Source: Ficedula albicollis (lineage: Eukaryota; Chordata; Aves; Passeriformes; Muscicapidae). Taken from it: a DNA stretch of 64,000 nucleotides. The DNA lies in assembly GCF_000247815.1 (NCBI RefSeq), contig NC_021684.1, positions 12,586,558 through 12,650,557 on the forward strand, written 5' to 3'. Positions 1 through 23,102 of the stretch are shown piece after piece (the first letter of the stretch is position 1; each line of letters begins with the position of its first letter). A program made the position numbers and the translations under genes. Under the pieces are notes generated by a model that saw nothing but the letters and a program-made list of their open reading frames with translations, had not been told where the DNA came from and did no database searches.

Positions 1-395
1 ATTACAGAGTTTTAGCAGGTCTTCCTGATTGTCAGTTATCTTCTCAAACACAGGTGTATGAAACTGCACCATTTACTGTTTGATTTGTTTGTTTTCTATA
101 TACCCTCTTTGCATTGTGTTAACGCAAAGAGTTATAACTCAGGAATTTTGGTCATGAAGCTCAGCTCTGTAAAAAAAAAAGGATCAATATTCAGTAAGGA
201 AGATTTTTCAGGCCCCAGTACGTAACAATTGTAAACCTTCGAGTCAGTTTTGAACAAGGGACCTTCAATAATGCTCCTCCAACCCCCCACAACAGTATTG
301 TTGCCACAGCTTTCATTGCAACTTTATTTTCAGTGTTTGCCTGTTCAACCACAGACTTGTCTTACACCTGTGTTAATGCACAAACCTTTCCTCAC
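1..395 (-). other. ARIH2: ARIH2 intron (partial)
   Basis: This is intron sequence downstream, on the minus strand, of the ARIH2 first coding exon. It begins with the donor GTGAGG at 395-390. I see no further ARIH2 coding exon here on the minus strand, so the next exon lies left of the window. Confidence 0.7.
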
Positions 396-661
396 CTTTA
401 ACGTGGCAGCCAAGCTGGCCATGTGTTCATTCAGAGTGCTCTCCGACTCCTTGTAAGTCAAGCAGGTGAACTGATATTCCTCTGGATCAAAGGCATCTGC
501 TCCCTGCTGCTCCACGTCGTTAGCTACCCCATCATAATAATCCTCAATATCCCCAGGATCCTCATCCTCTTCCTCCTCCTCGCAATTAGGGTCATAATCC
601 TCTTCATTGCTGTCAGAGCCCTGGCTGTTCATGTCCACGGACATCTTAATGCCCTGCCAAA
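396..661 (-). CDS. ARIH2: ARIH2 first coding exon (RBR-type E3 ubiquitin ligase, N-terminus)
   Basis: This exon encodes the N-terminal 83 residues of ariadne-2, a RING-between-RING E3 ubiquitin ligase known to work with neddylated cullin-5 complexes. The start codon is at 644-642 and the protein begins [18 protein letters not shown], which I recognise as ARIH2. An acidic stretch ([17 protein letters not shown]) follows, then the conserved block around [12 protein letters not shown], ending [13 protein letters not shown]. Coding sequence runs 644 to 396 and stops exactly at a codon boundary before a GTGAGG donor. The likely acceptor is CTGCAG at 667-662, leaving 17 bases of 5' UTR (661-645) in the exon. 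A longer open frame continues upstream of the ATG, but it has no ARIH2 similarity and crosses the acceptor, so the internal ATG was chosen. The UBA-like, RING1, IBR and RING2 parts are outside the window. The gene points away from SLC25A20, as in human. Confidence 0.93.
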
Positions 662-1181
662 CTGCAGACCAGGAAAGCAAGCGCAGCTTCTTTTTTTTTC
701 CTCCAAACTTTATCGTTCTTTTGATTTCATCTGAGCTCTGTCTCCTAAGGGAGGAAAAACAATTTTTTCTGTGCCTAAGAAATTGTAAGAGGTGCCATAT
801 CAACAACAAATAGGTGATCAAACAGCTGGGAACAGACCAACCCAATGGCCCAGTAAAGAGGATTCTGCTGTGCATGTCCCTGGTTGGGATCCATTGTGAC
901 TCTTGCACCTCCAAAGCCAAGGTTGCTCTTACAGGACAGGTCCAAATCCTCGGAGATTGGATTATTACACGGCATCCTAGTCCCTAGTGCAGGCCCCGTG
1001 ACTTCTGACATTTGGAAACTGGCTGCATAACCTTCACTACAGATCTTCTCAGAGATAAACATGAATTTATGACAAAGTTTTTTATCCAAAGCCTGAAATG
1101 CTGAAGAACAGCATCCTATCTATTTAATCAACAGGAAAAACACAAACCTCTTACCTATGACCATAGCAGCTAGAAAGGCAA

Positions 1182-1219
1182 CCTGTGATATCCTGTACAA
1201 CCTGTGATATTCTGTACAA
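1182..1219. repeat. Short tandem duplication, 19-bp unit, two copies
   Basis: The word CCTGTGATATCCTGTACAA is followed directly by a second copy with one change (ATTCTG for ATCCTG). It is a minor local duplication inside the presumed ARIH2 intron. Confidence 0.75.
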
Positions 1220-3129
1220 ATCCATACTGCTTCAGAACCACAGACATTAAGTGGGACTTAGGAAAATAAGACCAGCAAACAGATCTCTCACATGCACACA
1301 ATTTAACAATCATCAATACCATCTCAAAAGAAATTGTGAAACTAGTTCATCCCTTTAAATTTGCTCTACTGGATGTGATGTGGCTTGGACCTTATATCTG
1401 AAGGGTGAAATAAAATTATTTATTGCCTTCTCAATATATACTTAATACCTTTTGAATGTAGAAATTTATCAGGTGTTGACAGCTGTTATTGAAGAAGAAT
1501 CAGAACAGCTAACTTTTCTACTTTTTTTAAGATTCTCACTTGTTTTGGAAAATTCACACATCTGATACTTATCTAAACTACAAATCTTCTGCTTGTGTAG
1601 CTGAACCGTATGAATTTGAGGTCTAAAAGATTCAGCAGTAAAGCATGAATCAACCTTTAATTATGGTCATCTCATATTTAGTTGCAAATTTCCATTTAAC
1701 CAAATTATTTAGTTTAGAGAGACTATATTAAATACAGAAGAATTAAAATAATGCTGTAACCAAATTTTACATATAAAAACATATATTAAGATCAAAGCTC
1801 GATTTTCCACAAGCAGCATGTATTTGGTTCTTTAAATACATTCCCATTCTGCACTACTATGTTGTCAGCTCTGCCACTCAAATATATTCCCTCAGTATTG
1901 CAATTTGTAGCTGCAGGGGAAATCATAATCAAGCTTTGATAATCCTGACTTTAGACTACAGGAAATCTCAACCACAAATTTTCATTATTTTTTCTCAACT
2001 TTTTTTTTTTTTCCCTATTTCCAGCCACCTGACCAGGCAGCAGAGAATAACCAGCAAGAGATGTGATGTACAATTAATTTGAGGGGCCTCAGTGATTTCA
2101 GGAGATACAAACCTCCAGAGAGGCTGAAGATTACATTACCCCCTGAATCCTGGTCTTCATTCCTTGCATTTGCCTCTTGATTCCTTAGCTATCCACAGCA
2201 TACATAGCACAGAAATAATTTATAGTACTGCTTTCCACAGGACTTCAGGGGAACAGACACACAGTCTCTCCATGCTGGAAGGAGACAGATGTGAAATCTG
2301 ATTTGGAAGACACAAGGCAAAGCCTTGTCCCTCCCTCTACCCTGCTTAGAGTCGGGGCTTAATCTGCATTGACACTGAGCTCTTGCATAAAAGAAGTAAT
2401 GGATCTTTACCTGCCAAAACTTATGTTAAAAGAATGACTTATTTGAGTCTCTAACCCCAGTGTGCACTATCAGCCAGTGTGCAACAGCTTTGTTCAGTCA
2501 CCACAAAGCCTGAGCAAGTTTCACAGGCCAGGGAACTTCTCAAACTCATTCAGATCATTCCACACTCTAGAGAGAGAAAAACAACCATGAAAACACTGGG
2601 TCCTCTGCTATTCCAACACATAGCAAATCACATCCAAGCAGGGAAATGTTTGTAGACATCCAGGTAGAATAATGGGCCTGCCCAGTACCTCCCAATTACA
2701 CACCAGTCACTGGAGAGGGGGTCAGAGGAGTGCAGAGATGTCTCTGTCCCACCAGCACAGTTTTATGAGCAAACAGAGGAACTGTTTGCACAGGCAAATG
2801 GACATATGGATTTATCAAGCAGAAAACAGTCTGCAGGACCGGGTAACTCCTGTTCCAACATTCTAGGAAAGAGCTCCCTTCCAGCATAACTGGGCACCAC
2901 ACTGACACAAGTGAAACAAGAGAGGAAGGACAAGGCGCATGCTCTGTGGACAAAGCAAAAGAGAGGACTCACAAAACCAGGAACAAAAGTCACTCACCTA
3001 TGCTCAGCCCAATCAAACTCTCTGAATAGAAAGACAAGACAGAGCTACTACTCGATAGCACTAATTTCGAGAACAATAAAGATGTTAAACTCAAAAGATA
3101 GGGTCAAAAGAGCAAGGATTATTTAGATT

Positions 3130-4120
3130 AAATAATGACCACAACTCCCAAGACCAAATTATACATTTTTAAACCATACCTAGATCACTTTCCTACCCAA
3201 GGGAGGATTATCTCCTTCTTTACCATCTTTATACAAGATACTCCTGTATCTTCACTAACACTGATACAATTTAGTCACCCCTCTTGCAGGAACTCCTAAA
3301 CACACCCACCCCTACCCTCGGCTGTCTATCACCTCCAACAGTGCCCTTTCCCTGACTCCTATTTTGCAACACAATTTTTAACAAGTCCTTTTGAAACAAA
3401 ACACCTTCCATTACTTTCATCACATTATGTGATCCCACCTTGTTCCTCGCCCCACGACATTGCTCTTTTCTTATTTCTTGCCTACCCTTGTGGGATTCCT
3501 CTAATAACTCTTTTGGTGGAGACTCCTCCAATTGGAGAATGCTCCTCCTCTTTTTCTGTTGATATTTCACAACCACTTCATATGGTTTTTTCTTCTTTCA
3601 CCTCTTTATTTATCTGAAACAGAGAAAGTTAAGCAACTTAAGTCTGCCTCCAGGACTCCTTATCCATGTAACCTTTAGACAGGCTAACACACTCCCTTTT
3701 CCCTGAAACCATCCACAGCCTCAGCTCCATGCTAGCTATCAATGATAATTGCATCTTCATCTATGTCACTTAAACCCATAATTTGTGGATCATTCCCAAC
3801 TCCCTCCTCACATATATAGCGCACACCTCGCCATTCCTTCTCTACTGTTTTTTAGGTATGAATTTTTCCATCCAAGACCGAGAAACCAGAACATGCCCTA
3901 TCCTTTTCACCACAGATGACTCTGCAGGGACCTCCTTGCAGCCTATCACACTCCCTCGGGAACATACCTGCTCTCCTTCCTCTTGCCAGTCTTGGTTCAC
4001 ACTATCACGGCTGCCTTGTCTTTCTTAACTCATCTAATTAATTTCATTCCTGCCCTTTCCAACCTATGGTCGCTTTTAACAAGTTGTTTTATGTATACCT
4101 ACGTATTCCACGGCACCTCT
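3130..4120. other. Pyrimidine-rich, G-poor strand-skewed stretch
   Basis: The plus strand here is dominated by C and T with few G, so the strand transcribed as ARIH2 RNA is purine- and G-rich. It abuts the divergent CpG island. This may be a decayed repeat or the GC-skewed flank seen next to many CpG-island promoters. No open frame here looks like a known protein. Confidence 0.5.
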
Positions 4121-4316
4121 GGGCTCGGGCAGGGCGGTACTCAGGCATTTAAATTACCTCGGGTCCATTCTTTTGGAATGAGTGTGAGACCAGCCCCTGC
4201 GCTCGTCCCGCACAGCCAGAGGGCCGCAGGCTTGCGGGCGGGCAGCGCAGGAACACCGCGGGAGAGAACCGTGCGGGGAGAGCCCGGGGGGCGGCGGGGC
4301 GAGGAGGGGCCCCCGC

Positions 4317-4317
<1 letters not shown>

Positions 4318-4348
<31 letters not shown>
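4318..4348. repeat. Poly-C run, 31 bases
   Basis: Thirty-one uninterrupted C bases in the CpG island, about 105 bases before the much longer C run. Either a true short homopolymer or a smaller version of the same artefact. Confidence 0.9.
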
Positions 4349-4349
<1 letters not shown>

Positions 4350-4453
4350 CCGCCTGGAGCCCGGAGCTTCGGGCTGCGGCTTCTGCCGGGGCGGAGCGCC
4401 GAGCTCAGCACCGGGCACGGATAAGCGGCCCCGCATCCCTCCCGCCGGGGTCG

Positions 4454-5145
<692 letters not shown>

Positions 5146-5200
5146 CAGGGACGCAGCGCCCCGACCCCGGTCCCGCTTCTCACCCGCCGCCGCCACCACC

Positions 5201-15602
<10,402 letters not shown>

Positions 15603-16705
15603 AGACTAGGAAGTCTGGAAATGAGAGAGACGGAAGAGAGTGCAAGTCTGCCTCAAAGGAATAAATGAATGATCACTTAATGTTTCAGGAATGATTGTTT
15701 GCCTAATACCTTTTTGCCTTCCTCACATTCTTTAGGTGGTGCTATGTGCCAATCAGAAATGCAAGCTGTAGCTCTGACACAGAGTTGGTGAGGAATTAGA
15801 GGTGACAAATCTTCTGAGCCAACCACAGCAGTGACACTGCTAACACACAGCTGTCACTATCATGTGTGCTTTAAGTACTTCCTCATGGAAGAAGGGGGCA
15901 CATCTTAAAATGTAATTCTTTATTAATGAAGAAACATGTAGCTATTAATGCTGGAAAACTTCCTTAAAATAATTTTTTGGCAGCATGTACTTAACTCTCA
16001 GGGAATAAGTCAGCAGCTGCACATGGTTGTGTCTTCAAGCAATGTCTGACAGTGTCTCATCTCCTGTAGTCTTGCAGTTGTGGCTGTTTCTGTGTTAACA
16101 CTGGTTTTAATCTCCTGTGCATGTACAGCAGCAAACACAACTCAGCAGGGGTGGCCAGAGCTGTGTCTCAGTGGATTGAGGGGTGTTGCAGGTACCATAT
16201 CAGGTTTTGCACACTGATCTTTTCTGCGGAACTAGGACACAAAATGCATTATGTTTAACATTTGTACTCAGCTTTACTGACAGAGCCAGTGGGGAAATGT
16301 GTTTGATTAAACTGGACTTTTCTCTCAAATCCTTTCTTCCCACTGAAGAGAGCCCAAATGTGATTTCAAAAGTACAGCACAGCTCATAGCAATCTGTGAT
16401 ATATTTGATTCATCAAATATTGTGTCCTGGGATTCAATCCCTGACATTGATACGAGAAATTTAAGAGCACTTCCAAGAACTGAATTTCTCTGACATGAGG
16501 GGGATGCATGAAGAGGACACTGGCTCTGCAGTCTTGTCTAACTTTATTCTTTCTTCTGTTCCTTGGTTTTCTCTTACTATTATTAAACATAATCACATTT
16601 TCATTTGAGAAGTGACTAACACTGAGAAGCAAAAAGCAAATTTTAATTTCTTTTGGTTGTGATGCAGTGTTATATGAACTCAATAAAACTAGATGCTGCT
16701 TGGCT
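15603..16705 (+). other. SLC25A20: SLC25A20 3' UTR
   Basis: This is the sequence after the TGA up to just beyond the AATAAA at 16682. A 3' UTR of about 1.1 kb is inferred; the exact cleavage site is not visible. Confidence 0.65.
16682..16687 (+). terminator. SLC25A20: SLC25A20 polyadenylation signal AATAAA
   Basis: A canonical AATAAA about 1080 bases after the stop codon. GT/T-rich sequence begins about 25 bases downstream (GTACGTGTGTCTTGG), as expected for a cleavage/polyadenylation site. Confidence 0.65.
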
Positions 16706-19699
16706 AGTACGTGTGTCTTGGTTCATTTACTTTTTGCATGGTTCATGCATGCTTAGTTTTGCAAAAGTTTTCCAGTTCTTAATTCTGAGATTGATTGGGA
16801 AATAAGCTGTGCTGTGCTGTCTTTGCTAACTCCTTGCCTTTTAGCTTTTCAATTTTGGACATGAGCTGTGGAAAGGAATATTCTGCACTTGGCATGTTTG
16901 TCAGACAAGTGCTTTTAGGGTGCTGCATTGTGGATGCAAATTTTTAACTATAAAGCAAAACACTAAATAACACATCTTGGAAGAATACCACATACTACAT
17001 GGAAAGTACTTGGTGTGGTCTGTTGACCTGTACCATGAGGACACAGCCTTCACCTTGGCTTTCCACAGGCAGCCCTGAAAACTTCCCACTCTGTGCTGCA
17101 GAGAAACCTTGAGTTCTTTCCTTCCCAGTTTTTTTGGGAAGACCAGAAGGGAACCTGCCTTCCTCAGAGTCCACCTCTTGTTTTGCAGAGCAGGAGGGGT
17201 GGCCCCTGGAGTGGGGAAATCTCCATCACATGGAGCTGCTTCTGCATTCTCCTGCTGCTGTACCCACCCAGGGCCTTCCCTGTGCCTCAGTGCCAGCAGT
17301 GGCTGCTGCTCCTCCTCAGAGGAATGCAATACTTACATGTGAACACTGAGTTAGTCCTGGTTTGGGGAAGTGATTACAGCAGATAAACCTCTCAAATGGT
17401 TTTAAACACAGTTCTGGGTTTACTGAGGCTATTTTCAAGCTGATCAGGTCTGCTCTGAGGGCTCAGTGCTGCCTCACCACAAAATGCTGCCCTGTGCTGC
17501 TTTGCTGGCTGCTCTGGCCTCTTTCTGATTTCCATGCTGGGGCTGTGGTACCTAGAAGCAACTTCCAGCTTTAAGAAGTCTTGTAAATCTGAATTTTATT
17601 TTCAATTCTGTTTATGCACTCAGAAATACTGACACTTCTTGGGAGGGACAGAAGTGCGTATTCTTTCATCAAATTCCAGACAGTGATGCTTATAGCTGCC
17701 CATTCCAGCTGCCCTGTCAACTGTATCCTGTTGACCTAAGCTCCCAGAATGCTGGGAAGAGCTGAAGCAGAGGAAGGCTGAGATCCCCAAGGCTTGGTCC
17801 TGAGCTGTGCACTATGGTTAGTGCTCTCTCCCACCCCAGTCCTATCAATCCTAAGTCTTGCAGGTGCGAAACATAAAATTCTTGAAGACCAAATCAGAGA
17901 CGAGTAATGCTCCAGATTGAGCTGCTGGGTTTAAAAGCACAGCTCCTGCATTTGAGCAGCAAGGAGTCTGCTCTCAGTCTGTGTACTGGCCTCTGGCTTG
18001 GTGCTTAGCACTTTACCTTGGCTCTGCAGTCACGAGCTGAGCCTCTCCAGCCTGTGGCCTTAAGCAGTACTTGCTCTGGAAGACTGCAATATTCCCTTCC
18101 TACTTCAGCTGTTACTAATAACTGCAGACTCTTTTTCTTCTGCCAAACTATCCCTTTTAACATTTTTTTTCTTAAACATTTCAGATCCTGACTTATCCGA
18201 ATTATATTCTGTATTCTCCCCACTCTAAGGTTTTTGCAGAGCTTTGTATTTTGCATGATAACATTGTTGTTTACCATGGTTGATTTCATTTGGTGCTTTT
18301 AGCTAAGTAAAATATGGCAGAAGACAATCACGAATGGGGGGCTGCTTTCCAACAGCAGTGGCAGGAGAAGAAGAGCTTTGCAAAGGCTCATCAGACACAT
18401 CTGCTTGCTTATTCAAAAACTGAAACCCAGGCACCCTGGAAATATTTAAAAAGCTGCTCATGTCTCTAAAGATTCTGCCATACAAAATTTTCCAATTCCT
18501 TGCCTCTAATGCAGCCTCAGAAAGAGAAGGATTTTAACACAGGCATAATTTCCTATACCCTGAGGACTCTTTTGCTTTCAGAGGCCTAGATTTACATTCA
18601 AATGTTATTTTCTAATTGCCCACAGGTTCTTGTGGGAATTCAGGCAGTGTATGTGCAGTTTAAGGGCACACAAAAGCAGCTGGTACACTGGTGCCAGCCA
18701 GTGATACCAATGATATTTTTCTTTATGCTCCTTGTGCTGATAACATCAGGGTTTGCTATATCAAAATCAGTTAGAGTGCCCCTGTGCTGTACATCCTCCT
18801 AGCCCCTCTGCTTTGATGCAAGTGATTTTTCCAGTGGTGATTCAAGGTGTCTGGAAGTATTCCAGAAGTAATCTGTGATAGATAAATCTTCTGTGCTTGC
18901 ATTTCTCAGCCCATTGTGTGCAAGTGCCTTTTGTGCACACTCAGCATTGCGATAGTGACAGAAAGGTCCTTGGAACACCCCTGACAAGTCAGTCTTGATC
19001 AAATTTGTCTAATTATAGGAAGCTGCCTGTGGGATGCACGTTCAGTTTGGAAAAGGACATTGCAAGGTAGATCTTACAAATGGTAAGCAATGTCAAGAGG
19101 GTGCATTTACTCATATTTCTCATGGGACAAGATATACAGTGAGGACATCAAGCAATATTTAAACAGAATGCAAAAAAAAAAAAAATCACAGAAGAACAGT
19201 TCATCAAGATCTACTGAAATTGGATAGGGCTGCAAAGCCTTGGCACAGGATGTTCCTGAATTGCTGGATGATGGGTTTTGGAGGGTGTGCTAGGGAAGGC
19301 ACGACTAGTGTTTTATTTATTGTGTTATTTCTGTAAGCATCTACAGATGCTTACAACTGGACACAGTTGGGCAGAGGAAGAGACAGGCTTCAAACCTGAT
19401 CTTCATAAGTTTGGCTGTGCTTTTACAAAATGATGGGCAAGCACTGACTAGTTCTGTGGAGTCTGCACAGAGGAGGGTGGGCTGGCCACGTACCTTCAAA
19501 TAATAACATACACTAGGACACAGCACCACCATAGCTTTACCTGTGCCCAATTGGCCTCTAATGGTTTCCATTTCTACAGTTTTCCATTGTTCTTCATATC
19601 TGCTGCCTCTTGGATAAGAGCACTCCTATGTTAATGTTCTGGTTTTGCCCATGAGAGACCAGCCTTGTGCACAGCCTGAACAAAGTATTCACCACCACA
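16706..19699. other. Intergenic, no gene recognised
   Basis: Unique-looking AT-rich DNA downstream of SLC25A20. Short open frames on both strands overlap one another and resemble nothing I know. A perfect short inverted repeat at 19332-19355 is listed separately. Confidence 0.7.
19332..19355. repeat. Perfect inverted repeat, 11-bp arms, 2-base spacer
   Basis: TGTAAGCATCT, then AC, then AGATGCTTACA. The arms are exact reverse complements and could form a tight hairpin or cruciform. No associated gene or element is visible. Confidence 0.9.
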
Positions 19700-20330
19700 C
19701 AGTCCACAGGATGACAGAGCAGTTGAGGCTGGAAGGCATCTCTGGACACAGTCCAGTCCAGCCCCTCCTGCTCAAACCAGGGCCCACTAGTACAGGTTGC
19801 CCAGGACTGTGTTCAGTTGGGTTCTTAATATCTCCAAGGATAGAAAGTCCACAGCTTCTTGGGGGAGCCAGTTCCAGCTTCACAAAAAATACAAGTTCTC
19901 TTATGTCTAAGAGGAACTTTCTGTATTTCAATGTCACTAGATACCACTGAGAAGAGCTTGGCTCCATCCAATCACAGATCCATACACATCAGTAAGATTT
20001 TCATGAAGCCTCCTCCAGGCTGAACAATTCCATCTCTCCTGGTCTCCTGATACTGCAAATGCTCCAGTTCCCTCACCATCTCTGCAGGGCTGGACTGTCC
20101 AGCATGTCAGCGCCTCTCCCGTACTGGGGAGCCCAGAACTGGACCCTGCACTGCAGCTGTGGCCTCACCAGTGCTGAGAGCAGGGAAGGTTCATCTCCCC
20201 AGCCCTGGTGGCATTGCTCTTCCTAAAGCAGCCCAGCAGGCTGGTGCCCATCTTTGCCACAAGAGTGTATTGGTGGCCCAATATCCTGCCATCCAATAAT
20301 CCTGCTTCCCACCATAGTGTGTGACCACAC
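19700..20330 (-). mobile_element. CR1 LINE fragment (3' end, antisense)
   Basis: Read on the plus strand it begins near GATGACAGAGCAGTTGAGGC-TGGAAGG, then gives degraded forms of the antisense CR1 3' region: CAGCTTCTTGGGGGAGCCAG, CCTCCAGGCTGAACAATTCC, CAGAACTGGACCCTGCACTG and GTGGCCTCACCAGTGCTGAG. The element is therefore on the minus strand. It is truncated and diverged, with no intact reverse transcriptase frame. Confidence 0.85.
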
Positions 20331-21699
20331 TGCTGGCCTGAAATGCCTGCTGAGTCAGTGGCCTGAAGCCATGCATGCTGTGGCACTGTGACAGTGGCAC
20401 TGAGTGTGCTCTGCACGGAAGGCTTTCCGTGGTGCTGCCCAGCTACCCCTGCTGAAAATAGATCTGGCTGCCCCAGCAGCTGCATCCCGGGGACTTTTGC
20501 TCCTGACTCAGATGATGGCAGGGAGATGCCTGCCCTGCAGCCGGGGGCTTCCCAGGAGGGTGGGTGTAGGATTGCTGGGATTCCTGCCTCTCTGCTCTCC
20601 AGGATGCCTTTGGGTGATTGGATCACGGGCGGCTGTGCCCATTCACAGCGCTGGGCTCTGGATGTGGCTCTGTCTCACCCCATTTTACACCACACTGTGT
20701 CTTTCTGTGCAGCAGACCCTGCCCTGAGAAAACTCCCAGAGATGGGGAGAAACAGTCTGCCTGATGCTGGATGCTTGAAATGGAAAACCATTTCTAACTT
20801 AGGGAGATTTGTGTATAAAACTGAGGACATTTTCCATTACCTCAATGTATTAGAATAGTTCTGGAAGTGTGTCTCAAACCTGGTAAAAATGTAAATGTTA
20901 AGAAAACATTGGACAGAATTTTTACTAACATCTGTCTCTGAATTCAGACACCACTTTAAGATCAGACAGTTCACTTTAAGCTCAGACAGATCTGTTTCAG
21001 CAGTTTATGATGCACAGGTTGTCCCTAGGCTTACTAGGAACATGACCATAAAGATCAGTATCAAAGTTTTAGCAATAGCCCATGGATAAGCTCCACTTCC
21101 CTTTGCAGGTGACAGTTTGAGTGCTGATTTGCTGAAGGGCACAGTGCTGTTGCTAACCCTTGGCACGGAGGGTGGAAGCCTGAGATGTTTGTCCGTGCAA
21201 TGAGCTGACTTCCCTCCTTCATCCGAGACCTGAGCTCAGGCTTCTCCCTCAGCACTGCTGCTGCTCTGGGCCTGAGAGAAGCTGCACACAAGCTCTGGAT
21301 ACTAAAGCAAATGTTGAGCTGCCTGGATATGGATTCCCCAAGGCTGAAAGCATATCCCAGCAGTGACATTTCTCCTTGGTACTATTTCCTAATACTGTTT
21401 CCTAATAGTTATTTATTACTGTCAGCTGCTGGCTCCTTCCTCTCTCCACTCATGCCATCAAAAAATTCTAAACTGTGATTTAGCTTTGAATGTTTATTCT
21501 GGAGACCAAAGGCAAGGAAATCAATTCTCTGTCCCTTCCCATCTTTAATCCCTACGCAGATTTCAGCAGAATCAGCTGAAACGCTGAAAAGGTGTAAAAT
21601 TACAGCGAGTCCTCCTTCTCCTGGGTCTAAGCCCATGTGATTCAGAAAAGCTCCTGAATGCCTGCATAGACAAATCCTAAAAAAATACTTCCCTCTGAA
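20331..21699. other. Intergenic, no gene recognised
   Basis: Moderately GC-rich sequence to about 20.75 kb, then AT-rich. Overlapping open frames on both strands at 20165-20858 partly derive from the adjacent CR1 and lack splice or protein support. Confidence 0.65.
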
Positions 21700-22240
21700 A
21701 CATAATCCTCGCGCTCATCCCCGCCCCTCCCTGCCCGCTCACCCTTGACTCCCTATCACTCACTGCCAGGCAATTATCTGCTTCGTTTTCTGCCTCCTGG
21801 CCGGAGCCAAAGTTCAGGATCTGGCACTGGATGGCAGGAGATCACTCGGCGGAGGGAACTCGCTGTTCTCGCAGCCCCACCACCCATTTCCCATGGGAGG
21901 CACGGCCAGAAGCCAGCGCAGAGCTTCTGCTGGGCAGGAGCCCCAAGCTGCGGGGGCAGGAGGCTGGAGCAGGGTCTGCTCTGGCTCTGCCAGCATCCCA
22001 GGATGCTGCCGAGATGGGAATGGATGTGGGCAGAGGCCGGGGAACCCCCCCGATCTCTGCTCCATGCAGCAGAGCTCCATCGAACAACGCAGCGCAGCTG
22101 CCCCGGGCGGGGGGAGCCCTGGGGCTGCTGCTGTGCCCGCCGGGGATGAGGGAGGGGGCACGGCGACACGGCGACACGGCCCTGTGTGACACGCCTGTCT
22201 ATCCCGACACGAGCAATTCCTCCTCGTGTGGATGAATCTC
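21700..22240. promoter_or_regulatory. GC-rich intergenic patch (possible CpG-rich element)
   Basis: A locally GC-rich block with repeated CpG (for example CACGGCGACACGGCGACACG) inside AT-rich DNA. Several overlapping open frames on both strands reflect lack of stop codons in GC-rich DNA. It could be an orphan CpG island, enhancer or unannotated promoter; nothing in the sequence decides this. Confidence 0.4.
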
Positions 22241-22970
22241 TAAGGGGCTGATGACAATTGTTTGTGTTGGGGTTTCTCCATTTTCTTCCCTATGGGTCCA
22301 GCTCAGAGGATGAAGCACCCACACACTGTTTGCCCCAAAAGCACAGGCTGTTCTTGGCATTTCTGTCATTAATGCTCACAAATTGCAGCTTGCAGCTGTC
22401 CTGCTCTCCAGTGTGGGCATGTCCAGAGATGCCAGAGCTGCTTTGGGAGAGCAGACCTCCCCAGAAATGCAGCCCTTCCCGAGGACAGGTCAGTGCTGAC
22501 CTCTCCTCTCTCCCCCTGCTCCATTCCATGACAGTGGGGTGACAGTGTCTGCAGAGCCCTGCCCCAAAGGGAACTGGGGTGTGAAGCACGGCTGCTCCTC
22601 CTCACTCCCTCAGCAAACAGAATTTAATACAGCTAAGGGTCACTTTCCTGGAAAAGATAAAAGCAGGCTGTGTCATTAAGAATGGGGTTTGGGCCCCAGA
22701 CCGAGGGTCTCTCATCCCTAAGCTCTGCCTGCAGAGAAGAGCAGGGGGCACAAAGCTCCCAGCTGTTCCTGCCCAGGGAGCTGCCACCAGCTCTGCCACC
22801 CACAGCCACCAGCTGGGATTTGCTGGGCTGCAGCCTGGATCCACACCCAGAGCTCTAGGCTTGGTTTAAATACAGTTACCTCCCAGACACCTTTCTGGGT
22901 TTGGCCTCTCCCACGTGTGATGGCAGTGGGCAGCACTGTTTAATTATGTGCTGCTTTGTTTCAGATTGGC
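22241..22970. other. Intergenic, no gene recognised
   Basis: GC-moderate intergenic DNA between the GC-rich patch and a 72-bp tandem duplication. No element recognised. Confidence 0.6.
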
Positions 22971-23102
22971 TGAATGGTTTCACTGACATCACTTCAATCT
23001 TAACTCGTGAGAAATAATAACAAATTGTTCCCCTTTGTCTTTTGAATGGTTTCACTGACATCACTTCAATCTTATCTCGTGAGAAATAATAACAAATTGT
23101 TA
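22971..23102. repeat. Tandem duplication, 72-bp unit, two copies
   Basis: TGAATGGTTTCACTGACATC and following bases occur at 22971 and again at 23043. The copies are nearly identical through AATAACAAATTGTT (CTTAACTC against CTTATCTC is one change). Confidence 0.92.

Larger units (their letters stand above)
662..4150 (-). other. ARIH2 5' intron / upstream region
   Basis: This stretch lies between the ARIH2 coding exon and the CpG island and is presumably the first ARIH2 intron, downstream of a non-coding first exon inside the island. I find no coding exon and no clear transposon. It is AT-rich to about 3.1 kb and pyrimidine-rich after that. The position of the non-coding ARIH2 exon 1 could not be fixed. 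Confidence 0.55.

Noticed and set aside
345..920. 191-codon minus-strand frame starting upstream of the ARIH2 ATG
   Set aside because: The portion before MSVDMN runs across the likely CTGCAG acceptor and has no ARIH2 similarity. Only 644-396 is kept as coding.
20165..20858. Opposing 153- and 156-codon frames
   Set aside because: They overlap each other on opposite strands and partly overlap the antisense CR1 fragment.
21745..22235. Six overlapping frames of 98-134 codons on both strands
   Set aside because: Stop-poor GC-rich DNA. No frame is favoured by composition, splice sites or known domains.
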